From Melanocharis versteri (Eukaryota > Chordata > Aves > Passeriformes > Melanocharitidae): 64,000 nucleotides of DNA. The position numbers and the translations under genes are program-made. The notes under the pieces were generated by a model. That model saw only the letters and a program-made list of their open reading frames with translations, had not been told where the DNA came from and made no database searches. Shown one piece after another: positions 10,101 through 21,685 of this stretch. The stretch spans positions 1-64,000 of the forward strand of contig VZTG01001711.1 in assembly GCA_013397845.1 (NCBI GenBank), given 5' to 3'. The stretch's first letter is position 1. Each line of letters opens with the position of its first letter.

Positions 10101-12949
10101 GCTGTTGAGTTAAAGATTTTTCTGTTAAAGAAAAGGATTTTCTCTGTTGAGGAGCTGGTATCAGTTTGTTAGATGTGGTTTTGTCATGATGCACTTCAGA
10201 TGTGATTTAGGCTGCTGTGATCTCCGCGTTCTTTTAATAATCATAATATGTGATGTTTGAGAGAAGCAGTGAGAGGTGTTGAACTCTGAGGGAGAGCTGA
10301 ATTAGAGAAATATTCCTGCAAGGAACCTGGAGAGGGACTTTTGACGAGAGCATGCAGTGATAGGTCAAGGGGAATGACTTTAAACCAAAAGAGGGCAGGG
10401 CTAGATTAGATTTGGGAAGTAATTTTTGCTGAGAGGGTGGGGAGGCCCTGGCACAGGGTGCCCAGAGAAGCTGTGGCTGCCCCTGGATCCTGGAATTGTC
10501 CAAGGCCAGGTTGGATGGGGCTTGGAGCAGCCTGGGACAGTTGGAGGTGTCCCTGCCTGTGGCATGGGGTGGAATAAAATAAGCTTTAAGATCCCTTCCA
10601 ACCCAAACCATTCTGGGATTCTGTGATATTTGGGAATATTTTCCTGTCAGCGCAGTCAGAAATTAAGACAGGGCGCTCGCTCCCGATCCACTTGAAAATT
10701 CCAAACGGCGCCAAAAACCGATGGGGTAGCGTTGTGCTGATTTCAAACAATCACGCTGGGAAATGGTTTCCCTTTCAGACCGAGGCTGACCTGGCGAGGC
10801 ACTTCCCGGGGCAGCGCAGCTCCAGCTCCAGCCCCGGCCCCGTGCCCCGGCTCCCTGCCAACCCGTCCCGTGTCGATCGCCTAATCGCCGACCAGTCCCG
10901 GCAACGAGCCAGGGTAGGCCTGCTGGAGCTGCAGTTCTCTCGGGGTTGGTTTGTTTATTAGTCAATGCTCAGTGGTTTTGGTGTTTTCTGCCAGGTGCTT
11001 GCACTCATAGGAAGGATGGAGAGGCTTTGTGGTGCCCCCATGCACAGGAACGTCTCCAGGAGCTTGGAGCTCCACCTGGAAGCCATCCAGGTGACCCAGG
11101 CACGTCGGAAGGATGAGGTTGGGAATGCTGCAAACCCCCAGAGTCCCGGGGTGCCACGCTGCAGCAATGAGAAAGGTAATGCTGCCTGTTCCTGGAGCTC
11201 TCAAAGCTTTTCCAAGGATTTAATTGTGGGTATGTTCCACTTAAGAATGTAAATTTGCAATACGCAGCAATTCTTGTCACTTCAGCAGAAGAAAGTTTGC
11301 AAATACACGCTTGTTACTTCTTAAGACTTTAAATTACTTTGAGTTCTGTTGGGGTTTTTTTCTGTTAGTAGTTTAAAAACTTTGAAATTTTTTCCTCTTG
11401 ACTAGAAGAGAGCTGCAAAAACTGTTCAGTGACATTATGTAACCGTAAGCGGCTGTTCTAAAAGCAAAAATGTGCTTGTTTTTAGGCAAGTAGAATTATT
11501 TCCTGGTGTGGCTATACTTCCTTTTCTCTTCAGCTTATAAAATAATAATTTAAAAAAAATTGCCAGTGTTGTGCAAATCCAGTTGTCTGTCCACCTTACC
11601 TAAATCACAAACCCACCAGGAATGACATTTCACGTTTCTCGAATTCTGTTAAAATAAAGCCAGAATAAGCTGTAGCAGCAGTAAATGTGGCACTTTTTGG
11701 TTTGAGATCATATTATTTTTCTTAGAAAATACCTGTACCTCAGGACAAAACAGGAATTCACTCCTTATTGCTGAAGTGAAGTGGACAGTGAGGTTCCTCT
11801 GGCTGTGGAATAGTTGTTCTTGTGAGGGAAAGATATAAACTGGAAAGAGAGTTAAAATGTTTTGCTTTTGCAATTTAGGTGTCTGAAATGAAAATATAAA
11901 AGAAAAAAAAAATGTCATATCCTTAAAACAATAGTCCTATATGCAAACTGACTTCTAAAATTACTCCTAAAGTTTTCATGTGATGTTAACTCCGAGTGTG
12001 AGTCAGGAGTAGCAGAAGGAAGATTTTTGGCCAGGCAGAAGTAGGACACAGTGGTTTTGTGGATGATTATGAATAGATTTATTGCCAATACAGTGTCTAA
12101 ATATTGCCAATACTATAAATACCAGCTCTGTCATCTGCTACAGTGAGTTATGGCATCATCAGGTCCTGGTCCCTCCTGTTGAGTCACGGGTTTTGGTGAG
12201 ACCCCTTCCCTTCCTAAATTCCCAGAGAAGCGTAAGAGCAGCTTGGTCCACTTAGTCCCAGATTTCATCAACAATCTCTGTCTGAAAAGCTGCAATATCA
12301 GCAGTTTTGGCTGGAAACGTGCAGGTTTGCAATCCCTGGCCTTGCAGGATTCACAATTGCAAACAAATCCCCTATGGAGCTGCTTTAGGATTTTATCTCT
12401 GTATTTGACCAGATCTTCGCGCTTTACTAACCCATCCAAAAATCAGCGTTCCCTTCTTCCTGCAAAACCCAAAAACTGCCTGCAGCCTCGGCAGACCAGT
12501 TTGCCCAGTGTCCACCAGCATTTTAGACCCTTCTGCAGCGTTTTGGACCCTTTTTGCTCAGACAGTTCACGTGAGGCGCTGTAGCTGTCATTACCGGTGC
12601 AGCTCCGCTGTTCCTTGAGCGCGCTTTGCTCAAGGCCGTGAGTTGAACAACTTAATGCAATTTTCATTTTATTTTTTTTTTAAATAAGATTCCCAGGCTT
12701 GTGCACTGATGTGTTCTTGCTGTTGCAGATGTGCTGGCCCTGGCAGCTGCCCTGCGAGCCCTGGCTGGCGCCACGCGCAGGGCTCGCACCGCGCTCTGGT
12801 GCGCGCTGCAGGTGACTCTGCCCAAAACCCCTCCGGCCGGACCCGAAAATCAACAGCTTCTCCTTCCAGAGTCACTGCAGGAGCTTTCTTCTTCGAGCAC
12901 GAGCACGCAGGAGAAACGCAGCATGGAGCACGGAAAACAGAGGAAGTGA
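4056..12949 (+). CDS. MEIOC: MEIOC-family gene, seven coding exons (5' end unresolved)
   Basis: The exons 4056-4181, 4414-4580, 5904-6005, 6537-8331, 10779-10913, 10995-11175 and 12729-12949 all have AG/GT borders. They join in matching phases (0,2,2,0,0,1) without an internal stop, giving about 908 codons. I recall human MEIOC as about 950 residues, so perhaps 40 N-terminal residues are missing. The C-terminal 200 residues carry hallmark stretches that I recognise from MEIOC, including LEECYEQWRALEKERKK, NPSRVDRLI, ARRKDEVGNAANPQ and ARTALWCALQVTLPKT. MEIOC is a cytoplasmic germ-cell protein that binds the RNA helicase YTHDC2 and allows entry into and progress through meiotic prophase I. The central part is poorly conserved and low in complexity. 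A good-Kozak ATG at 4435 could be the start and would give 859 residues. Whether this is the MEIOC ortholog or a paralog is open, because its neighbour is OBSCN. Confidence 0.87.
4414..4580 (+). CDS. MEIOC: MEIOC coding exon b, contains candidate start ATG
   Basis: The acceptor is GATGCAG ending at 4413 and the donor GTATCA starts at 4581. The exon begins VKSRKQTMDTQFF and ends KK plus two bases of a split Arg codon that the next exon completes. An in-frame ATG at 4435-4437 sits in a strong Kozak context (ACCATGG). It may be the true start or an internal methionine, because the exon before it is also open in the same frame. The first residues loosely resemble a VKNRIQT stretch I recall in mammalian MEIOC. 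Confidence 0.68.
4581..5903. other. MEIOC intron with the only N
   Basis: AT-rich sequence without recognisable repeats or exons. The undetermined base is at 5426. Confidence 0.7.
5904..6005 (+). CDS. MEIOC: MEIOC coding exon c (FGLVSSILEE motif)
   Basis: The acceptor follows a long T tract ending CAG at 5903, and the donor GTGAGT starts at 6006. The exon completes the split Arg codon, reads APINLSYSGNGPDVFGLVSSILEEPNK in two stretches, and ends with TG of a split Trp codon. The motif FGLVSSILEE matches the YGLVSNILEE stretch I recall from the N-terminal part of vertebrate MEIOC, which anchors the upstream exons to this gene. Confidence 0.85.
6006..6536. other. MEIOC intron
   Basis: It is 531 bases and AT-rich, and nothing else is recognised in it. 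Confidence 0.8.
6537..8331 (+). CDS. MEIOC: MEIOC large central exon
   Basis: This exon has 1795 bases (one base of a split Trp codon plus 598 codons) and no stop. The acceptor is TTGCAG ending at 6536 and the donor is GTAAAA from 8332. It encodes a Ser/Pro/Asn-rich and probably disordered middle region. Asn is repeated seven times at 7291-7311 from an AAT-rich tract. The region from about 7960 on is rich in Phe and Pro (PFPFSDL, PYFAFSAPF). From 8266 the conserved C-terminal domain starts with ELHIQLEECYEQWRALEKER. Mammalian MEIOC also has one very large central exon. The open frame over 1.8 kb indicates a functional gene rather than a pseudogene. Confidence 0.92.
7291..7311 (+). repeat. AAT microsatellite coding for seven Asn
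   Basis: Four AAT codons followed by AAC, AAT and AAC inside the large MEIOC exon. It encodes an uninterrupted Asn run in frame. Confidence 0.9.
8398..8515 (+). repeat. T/G-rich low-complexity tract in MEIOC intron
   Basis: Runs of T interrupted by GG and GGG (GGTTTTTTGG-like) continue for about 115 bases directly downstream of the large MEIOC exon. No coding potential is seen. Confidence 0.75.
10380..10628 (+). mobile_element. CR1 LINE 3' fragment
   Basis: It runs from GAGGGCAGGG.. through AGAAGCTGTGGCTGCCCCTG to CCAACCCAAACCATTCTGGG. It lies in the MEIOC intron shortly before the TEADLARHF exon. Confidence 0.9.
10779..10913 (+). CDS. MEIOC: MEIOC coding exon e, C-terminal domain
   Basis: The acceptor is CCTTTCAG ending at 10778 and the donor GTAGGC starts at 10914. 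There are 45 codons, phase 0 at both ends. It begins TEADLARHFPG, then a Ser run, then RLPANPSRVDRLIADQSRQRAR. The NPSRVDRLI motif is diagnostic for MEIOC. The exon lies about 150 bases downstream of a sense CR1 fragment. Confidence 0.93.
10995..11175 (+). CDS. MEIOC: MEIOC coding exon f, helical C-terminal domain
   Basis: The acceptor is TGCCAG ending at 10994 and the donor GTAATG starts at 11176. The exon has 181 bases and is separated from the previous exon by only 81 bases. It encodes VLALIGRMERLCGAPMHRN, then a helical segment SLELHLEAIQVTQARRKDEV, then GVPRCSNEK. It ends one base into an Asp codon completed by the last exon. It matches the most conserved part of the family. Confidence 0.94.
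11176..12728. other. MEIOC last intron
   Basis: AT-rich at first, with moderately GC-rich sequence from 12150 to 12640. No repeat family is recognised, and open frames there show no known similarity. Confidence 0.7.
12729..12949 (+). CDS. MEIOC: MEIOC last coding exon
   Basis: The acceptor is GTTGCAG ending at 12728. The exon reads DVLALAAALRALAGATRRAR, then TALWCALQVTLPKT, the conserved C-terminus of the family. It is followed by a short unconserved Ser/Lys-rich tail and a TGA stop at 12947-12949. The sequence is GC-rich and in frame throughout. No canonical AATAAA was seen in the first few hundred bases downstream, so the 3' UTR end is not placed. Confidence 0.93.
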
Positions 12950-15900
12950 AAAAGCTGAGGAAGCGACGAGGGTTTTGGAATAATCGCAAATAACGAGAGG
13001 AAAGCGGAGGACGGGGAGGGAAGGGCTCGGGTCCTGCCCAGCACCGTGGGAGGTGGATTTTCATAGGATGTCAGGAAGCACAAAGGGTTCATTCACGTGC
13101 CTGGTCAGTGCTGCCGTTCTGGTGCTGTGGTTGTGGTGTGGAGAGATGCAGCTTGGCGTGGTGTTAACGCAATTTTAACGCTGCTGCTCTCTGCTGCAGA
13201 GGATTTTAATGTTCGGAGGAGCTGAACGGGAGCTGAGCATTTCCTCCTGTGCTTACCCAAAGCTCTGCATCAGCCAGGACCTGAGAACCAGAGTGTGGTA
13301 GAACTTAATTCTCCTTTTGCTTTTGTTAATGAGACAATTTAGCGTATTTAAAGGTACTCAGTGATCAGGGTTTGTTTTATTTTGGTTTTTTTGCACCATG
13401 TGTAGCTCTTTTCAGAGCCAAAGTGATCACTGGGTGGTTTGCACCCCCTCGCTGTGCCAGGAGCAATCCACGCTGCTGTGGTGGTGGTTTTTGGGACAGG
13501 AATAATCAGTGTTCAGTGCTGGGTTGTGTGAGAGGCATCAGCAGTTGTGCTGCCACTTCGGTTTCCAGCAAAACCAGTGGAAAACGAGCTTTTCCATAGC
13601 AAAGTCCACTTCGGTTTTTCCACTAAAAAAAGTGGTTTTTGTAGCTTTGCAGTGTGGACTGCATGGAAGTGCACGTTAGCAGGTGATAGGAAACTCACTC
13701 AGGATTAGAAATTAGATTTATTGATTCCTCAGTGGGTTTAAAACCAGTATAATATAACCAATACAACGTAGTATGCACTTAATTTAAAAAAATATTGTTT
13801 GTTTTTAATATAAGTTCATGGTACTATAATTTTTTCAGACACATTCCATATTTATTTTAATGTCTTCAGTGAATGTTTATTTAAAAATCTATTTTAGTAA
13901 TACGAAGTTAAATATTTTGCCAAATCTTCCGAATAATCAGATTTAATGATTTACTCAGGAACTCTGTATATTATTATATAAATATACATGTGGTATATAG
14001 GGATTTTTTGCCAAAGGGATGTTTGCAAAATATTTACACGAAGCTAACTATGTACTAGGTTACCAAAGCTGTTTCACTGATTATTTTTTTGGCTTGGAAG
14101 GTTTAATATATTTAATTGCTGTTAATTAGTCTCTGTTATGTGGCTTAGACAATCAGAGTGTGGCTGTTCAGGGTGAGAATAAGTAATTCAAGGTGTGTTC
14201 TTAGGGCATTTAGGAATATTTTAATGCTTTAATAAGTGTCTTACTGTTATACAATCTCTTAACATGTACTAATAATTAAGGTTCTTGAGTATCAGGATAT
14301 TAATGAACAGCTTTGGAGAGCAGTTCTTGGGTTCAAAGTGAATTACGTTGGGGATATAAGCAAAATTCGAAGGGCAAAAATGAAGATTTTTATGTCACGT
14401 AGTGTTCAGTGTCAGATTTGATATTTTTGTGGGTGATTATAGAACTGTTCCCATATTTATCTGTACTTGCAGGATTGTTCCAAATGCAGTTGTGTGGTTC
14501 TGGATCCGTGGATGTTTCTAGAGCAGATTTTTGTCTCTGTAGTGCCATCCTTAACTCAACTGAGGTGTGGAAATTTGTAGCTAAAATTTACCCAGGCCTC
14601 GTTGTAATCCACTCTGAGTAAAGTTTAACAGCAAAAGTAGATAGAAATCAGATTCTTAGTGTGGCAAAATTACTCTTTTTTCCCCTAAAGAAAGTGAACT
14701 CCACTTAAAAGATTATTTGCAGCCTTAGCCTAAAAAACGGGTACCAGAGTTATTTTAGTGGGAGTGTTTTCTCTGTGTGCACATGCGATTTATTTGCACA
14801 AACTAAATTCAGACGTTTCAACCTGCATTTGTGAAACTGATTGTGCTCTGCAGCTTAAAAGTGGAGTTTGCAGTATTTCAGTTTGTGGGTAATTTGGGGG
14901 TTTAATTACCCAAATTAGAATTAATTTACCATTGCTGTGCTGACAGGAAATCAGAATTTGAAGATCTGTATCTGTTTTTTTTTTCCTTAATGTTTACAGA
15001 ACCCTTGTGGGTCCTGCAGGGTTGTTTTGTAATAGCGAATGTTTAGGGTAAATTTTGTTCTTATTGTACTGCTCGCGTGTTAATTAACGATCTTAATTAG
15101 TTCATAGTTAACGTGCCTTGAACAGTCTCATTTCTCCAGAGTGGTAAAAAGCTGCGTGCTCGCTTCTGGTTCCAATTTCAGCTTAAAAACGCGTTTTGAA
15201 GGGTTACACGTGGCTGCCTGTGACAGCAATCAGCATACGCTGTTAATTATGTTAATTGCACACGCAAGGCCACCCGGTTTTGGGCTCTTTAAGGGGCACA
15301 GTGGCTCTGGAATGTCCCCCTGGATCGTGTGCCCGGGTCAGGTGCTCCTTGTCATGCCCTACAAATCCTCGTGTTTCACCTCGCCTCGCTCGGTTCCCTT
15401 CACAGAAACTCCAGGTCTTCGATCAAAAATGATTTTTTTTTAGTGCCCTTTTTTTTAAACGAGTTGGTTATAGATAGCATCAGACCAAGAATGACTTTTG
15501 TCTTCAATTTTCGTTTCAGAATGCTCCGCTTCTGTTGTCTTATTACAAATATTTTTGCGTTTTAGGGAAAAAAAAAACCCACTTTATTTTGTAAAATAAC
15601 ACCTGGAGTTGCAGCAGCTCTGTCAGTCACAACCTTGTTTTTGCTGCCTCGTGTTTAATTTGGCAACGAGGTACAAATTCTGCAAGTCTTGCACTGAATT
15701 TTTGGTGTGGATAAGCACAAGCATAGTGCTTGTGGCTTTAGGGACTAATCGTGTTCATGTTTTACTGACTTCAGGGGAGGCAGAATTGAGGTTTTGGGTC
15801 ACATTTAAGCCAAAGAGGTGTTTCTGGTTTGGAGTTAGGTTTGATATTTGGAGAGAGAAAGAAAAAAATCCCCCTTTCCCTCCCCAGTTTGAGAAAAAGT

Positions 15901-18900
15901 CAGGTAAAATTCAGTTTATTCCCCTCTTTTCCACTTCTACCTCCCACCCCCCCTCACTCAGCTTTCTTGAGATGTAATTGTTTGGGGTTTTTCCCTGTTT
16001 TGATTTATACTTTTTAAATTTTGGGGGTGAGATGAAGAAGGTGGCAGAGTTGTAGCCAGTCCTGGGGACAGGGATACTGGACTGCTCCAGTTTAAATAAA
16101 TGGGATGCTCAGGTGTCTCTTTTAAAGCCAGGATTATTATCAGAGTGCTTTTTGATAGTTGGAAATGAATCTTTAAAGCATTAAAAATCCCAAATTGATA
16201 GCCCAGTACAACACAGACTTAAGAATTACAGTTATTTCTGTCTTCTGTATAAATAACTGGAGGTTTTTGGTGATTCAACCTCATTAATTCCCAGAAGGGA
16301 GGCTGGCAGCAGGGGAAGAACTTTTTTTTTTTTTCTGGTTTTGTATCTCCGTTTTTCTGTATCCAGAGGGTCCCTCTGGCAGTTCAGTTGCTCTGATGCT
16401 ATTTATGTAAACTAAAGCTCAGAAATTGGTATTAATTTGTTATTTCCATTAGAGCAGCATGAGGGGAGGGTATTTAAATTTGTGGTTCTTGTCTTGCTGT
16501 TTTTCAGGAGTGGGTGGCACTTAATTCCCAAACTGCTGCTATTGGCTTTTATTCTTTCCAAACTGAGAATTTCTCTTTGCTGCTGGAATTTACCATCACC
16601 ACCAATATTTTTGGCTGCATCTGGGTGTGTGAAATTTGGGAATGATTTGCCTTACAGTCAGAACTGCTGCTCTGGTCCACGATAAGTCTCTTGAGGTTAT
16701 TCCTGACACCTTTTCTCTCGGAAGAAATGTGGGGTTTGAGGTGGGAATTACATGTGTGAGAGGCTTTGTTGAGGTATTTCTGTTTTTGGAGAAGTGTGGG
16801 GATACCCCAGGTTTTTCTGGAAAGCTCCCTGGCTTTCCTGGGCACTTTTCCAGAGCACAACTTCCTGAGATTGTGTTTGATTTGCAGCCCTTTATTTGGG
16901 ATATGAAGGAGAAAAAGGGAGCTTCAAGAAGGAAGGAGCTGCAGGGAGCCCTAATTCCAGTGGAGAGTGGAGAGAATCTCTCTTCTTTTGCCTTCCATGG
17001 TCAGGAGGTCAACAAACTTTAAGCCTAGATATTTATTATTTTTTTTTAATTCTATTTTTACCTGCTCTGGAAGCCGGGTATTGGAATTTTCCTTTTTTTT
17101 TTGGCCCATTTTCTGTTTGGGAGCTGCAATTTTGAGGAATGCTGCATGGTGGCACAACCCAGAGCAGTGGGGTTTGGGGATTTTGTTCTTTATGTCTTTA
17201 TTTCTGTGGCAGAGTGGGTGATCCTGGCTGCACAATTAAATGTTAAATTCTTTATGGCCGCTGTCTGCTACAGATTTATTTATTTCTCCTGATGGAGTCG
17301 TTCAAGTGGAAGAACTTGGAATTATTGATTATTTAGTGTTTGTAGATTGAACAGGAGCAGGGAGCACTTCACACCACTCAATATGAGGGCAGTTGACTGT
17401 GGAATACATATTTTAATTATTATTATTGAATAATTGGGCTGCTGAAGAGCTGAGCGTGGTCCTGCTTCCATCGAAACCACAGCTTTGAAGAGATTTCTGT
17501 CCTGATCTGGCTTTGCTGCTTTGCCTGGAGCTCAGGAGCTCTTTAAACACCAGCTCCGTAGCTCACCTTGAACATTTGTTACAAGAAACTCGAGGGGGGG
17601 AAATGAGTTCCCAGCCTCTTCTATCAGGATTCTTGGAATTAGCCAGGATAATTCTGCTTCCTCTTAAAGCTGAGGAATGTTCCTGCTTGCAGAAACTGGG
17701 GCTGGCGAGTTCCTGGGAGTTTTTGCACCTCGTTTTCTCCTGTTCTCCTTTGAGGAAAACAGAGCCTTAACCATGCTGAGACCTTGATTTATTCCCTGTG
17801 CAGTTTATCCATGCCAGTCACCAGCACTTTTTTTTTTTTTTGGTTTGTAGCACTTGAGATGTCTGATTTTTATCAATTATATTTTTTTGGTAGATAGATT
17901 TTGGTAGATTTGGCTTTGTAATTTTTTAAAATAAAATAATAACTTTGCCAATCGAATTTATCAGTTATTTAGAATGGAAAGTCCTTATTTTTCTTCATTA
18001 GCAATACTGTAATCAAAGGTGCAAAATAATGTGTTTAATGTACGTGTCTGTGCTGTTAGAGGTTGAAAATACATTGGGTTAGGAGCAACTTTTAAACAAA
18101 TCAAGGAGCTGGAGCTATAAATCCTCTTTGCTTGTTGCCAAATGAGCTTTAAAAAGGAAAATATTTGCATATAGTGTATAAAAAAAAAGCTGGTTAGAGA
18201 GAGAATAAATCAGAGTAAAAATCATTGCCAGGCAAAGATTGCTTTATGTTTTTTACTGAATAAAACACAACTTGTTTATGCACAGTAGTAACTCAATGAG
18301 CATAGTTTTTTCACAGAGTTAGGCTGTTTCCAAAATAGAGATGGGAAAAATAAGTTTCCTTTTATTTTTTATGACAGATATACAAAGATGAATAGTGTCT
18401 ATATTTTAATATTACTGTTTGGTGTCTGAAGTGTGTAATTTACGTGTGTGTTGGTCAAATTCATTTCCTTAAAATATCCCATTTTACACTGCTAGTGAAA
18501 TATTACTGAAGGAGGTTTTGGTTGGGCCCAACCAAAATTTGTGAAGTTATAACTTAGTTTAAAAATGTAAATTGTTGATTATGCAAGGTTTTAATCATTA
18601 ATCAGTTTAGGCTTCTTTAAGTATTTCTGTAAAACAACTGTGGATGTTTGAACGCTGCAGAAATCTTACTTCTACCTCTTGTGTAACATCCTTAAAAAAT
18701 TCCCCTTCACAGACAAACTCTGATGCCACAGGGTGTTGGTGCACCTTAACCTGGGAATTTCATCTGCTTTTCCTTTCATGTTTTTTTATTGTGGAACACC
18801 AGGATGCCTTGTTCTGTCCACCTGTGTTGAACTGATGGGGTTTGTGTCACATGTGTGGGGAGCCTTCAGAAATAGGAGAATTCTGTAATAAACCATGGCC

Positions 18901-20470
18901 AGTGTGATTTTTCTGGTATTTTCTATGTACGTGGCTTGATTCCTTTTATTTAAATAATCACCTGTGTTGTGTGGATGTCCCTGATAAATAGTGACAGCTT
19001 GTTTAGATCAGCTCACACTGTTTCTCAGCTGCTGAATTTCAGTTTGGTGATTCTGCCTTGAAAAAGACCTGTTACATGTTCATGACAGAAATTAAAATCC
19101 TTCGTGTTTTTTGTGACTGGTTTTGTTGCTTTAATTCTGTGGGAGAAGGGGAATTTTGGGCAGTTGTTGAACTTGGGGCTGAGGGATCTCTTGGATCACA
19201 TAGAAAATGCAGATTTTGCATCAAGTGGTTGAGAATGAAGGGCAGACTTCAGTGAGGAGTTTATGGGGTATTACTGGGGGAATTGAGGTGAATTTGGCAT
19301 TCTTCTCAGACTGAATGACCAAAGTGTCCCAGATCTGGTTTTGTTGGCAGAGATGAGAAGCACAAGTCAAGCATTGCACTGGTAACAACAAAATTTGGCT
19401 GGTCTGTCCTGTGGAGTTGAGTGATGTCTCAAAACTCACGAGGGAAAAATGTTCCTCGCTTTCAGAGTTTAAAATTTAAAAGCATTTTTTCTTTCTTGGT
19501 GGCAGGCAGAAAAAATAATTGACACAATTGTGTTTTTCATTAGTGGAGAAGTTATAAAAACATCCATGGTGCTTTGGATAATCTAAAGATGTAATTTTGA
19601 GGCGTTTCCATCTTCAGCTGACCTGTACACATCAAATACCTCAAATCATCCCTTCTGAGCAGGTTTCTGTTCTTGCTGTTTGGCCACGTGTTTTATAAAT
19701 TTGCTTTGGAGCCACTGGAAGAAGCCTCCTCTTTTTTTTCCTCCTTTTCCAGGGAGAAGGGGATTTCCAGAGCAGATCATGGGAGAAACATCCCTTCCCT
19801 GACGGGCATCTCTGCTTTTATTTGACTGCAGCTTGGTTGCTAGGATACTTGTTCCAAAACACCTGTGATGGAATAAATGCAGCTATTTTAGTGGGGCTGT
19901 GCTGGCAGCTGGCCAGCGGAGATCCTTTGGAAAACAGTCGCAGGGAAATGTGCTCTTCCCAAATCAGTCTGATGCCATTGAGTATTTTATGTTGATTTTT
20001 TAAATGATATTCATCAAAAGTGTTTTAAATCCACATTCGTGTGATAGGCTGAGCTTTATGGAGCCAGGAAATTCAGTTGTGCTGTTCTGATTTGAGTGAT
20101 AGTGCCTTATAAAAAAATCTGTGTTTTCACAGCACCAACTCCTTCCACTTACTGAGGAGACCCTTGATTTGGAGCTGATGAATTTGGAGCTTAGATAAAT
20201 ATTTAATTCAAGAGTGTTGGGTTGCAAAAGATGCACAGCCTCAGTAGGCAGGGAATTCAGATAAATGGGGAAAAAAATGTAGTTCCTGCTGTCGCTTGTG
20301 GTACAGAATTCCCAGATCCTTGTGCCTTGGGTAGGTCATGACTGAAGGAGCTGTGGGGGCATTCTGACTCAGAAAAATAATTTATGATGACACAGGTCTT
20401 TAATTTTGCTGGGAAACTGTTGGTTTAAGAGATGCAGGTGGATTTCAGAGCTGAGGAGTCACTTGGTTAT
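12950..20470. other. MEIOC 3' UTR and intergenic AT-rich sequence
   Basis: The first part must contain the MEIOC 3' UTR, but I could not place its polyadenylation site. From about 13,700 to 14,400 the sequence is very AT-rich (for example ATTATTATATAAATATACAT near 13,970). No repeats of a known class and no credible coding exon were found. Confidence 0.55.
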
Positions 20471-20593
20471 ATCCCAGCATGGTTTGGGTTGGAAGGGACC
20501 TTAAAGCTCAGCTTGTCTCACCCCCTGGCATGGGCAGGGACCCCTTCCAGTGTCCCAGGCTGTTCCAAGCCCCATCCAGCCTGGAATAACCTC
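20471..20593 (-). mobile_element. CR1 LINE 3' fragment
   Basis: GGTTTGGGTTGGAAGGGACC and GGCATGGGCAGGGACCCCTT mark an antisense CR1 3' end. Confidence 0.85.
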
Positions 20594-21375
20594 TCATCAA
20601 TAATTAGAAGATGCAGCATGCTCTGGTGAGTTTTGAATCTCACTTAGGCTCTGCTGCGTTCACAGTTCTTCAGCTCATCCTCCTCTATAAATCCCCTGCT
20701 TCCTCCCTCTCAGGAACTGTTCTGTCTCCCATTTTTCTGTGCTGCAGAGCTGTAGAATGGCAGAGTTTCTTCAGCTCTTCATAGGTGTGAGGCTGACTTG
20801 TTCTTGGAGCAAACAGGGAAAAACTCAAGGTCTGCTTGAATTTAATCGATATAATTGTACCAGTGTGGCCCTGGAAGCTCGAGGATTACTCCCAGAACAG
20901 GTACTGTAATCACTTAGATTTGAAAAAGAAGATGGGTGAAGATGTATCAGAAGTTTAAACAACAATGAGTGGGTTTTAGAGGATTGGCTGAATTGGTGGG
21001 GCATTGCTTTCTTCATTCTGGAATCCATAAATCCATTTTCAACAAATGTCTGACCTTTTTGGCATGGAGATTATAATGGAAAAGATGGATTTGTTATCCT
21101 GGTGGATCCCTGGCACAGCAAAAGCCTGCAGGCAATTCCATTAAAACTCAGTGTCCTGAAGAACAAAAGGTTTTTAAAGAGGGATTAAACATAGGAAATC
21201 ACAGCTATTAACGGGGAAATAAAATCTGTCTGGCTTGTGTCAGGGTTTTTTATCAGGACACTCAAATGAATGGTGTCACCAGGAACGGGGATGGAGGCGT
21301 GACTGGAATTCACTCTGCACGTTTGCTCAGCCTTCACAAACCCTTCACAGAGTAAATTACTCCACTCTCCTTGCA

Positions 21376-21685
21376 GATCGTGGAATCCCAGAATGGTTTG
21401 GGATGGAAGGGGCCTTAAGGATCATCCCATTCCCCCCCTGCCCATGGACAGGGACACCTTCCACTGTCCCAGGCTGCTCCAAGCCCCATCCAACCTGGCC
21501 TTGGACTCTGCCAGGGATCCACAGCTGCTCTGGGCACCCTGTGCCAGGGCCTCCCCACCCTCCCAGCCAGGAATTCCTTCCCATTATCCCATCTAACTCT
21601 GCTCCCTTTCAATCCGAAGCAGTTTCCCCTTGTTCTATCACCACAACTCCTTGTCCCAGGTCCCTCTCAGACCTCACCCTGTGTT
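21376..21685 (-). mobile_element. CR1 LINE 3' fragment
   Basis: GGAATCCCAGAATGGTTTGG through GCCAGGGCCTCCCCACC and a CCTTGTTCTATCACCACA stretch form a longer antisense CR1 fragment. Confidence 0.9.

Larger units (their letters stand above)
8332..10778. other. MEIOC intron
   Basis: It holds a T/G-rich tract at its start and a CR1 fragment near its end. The rest appears to be unique non-coding sequence. Confidence 0.75.
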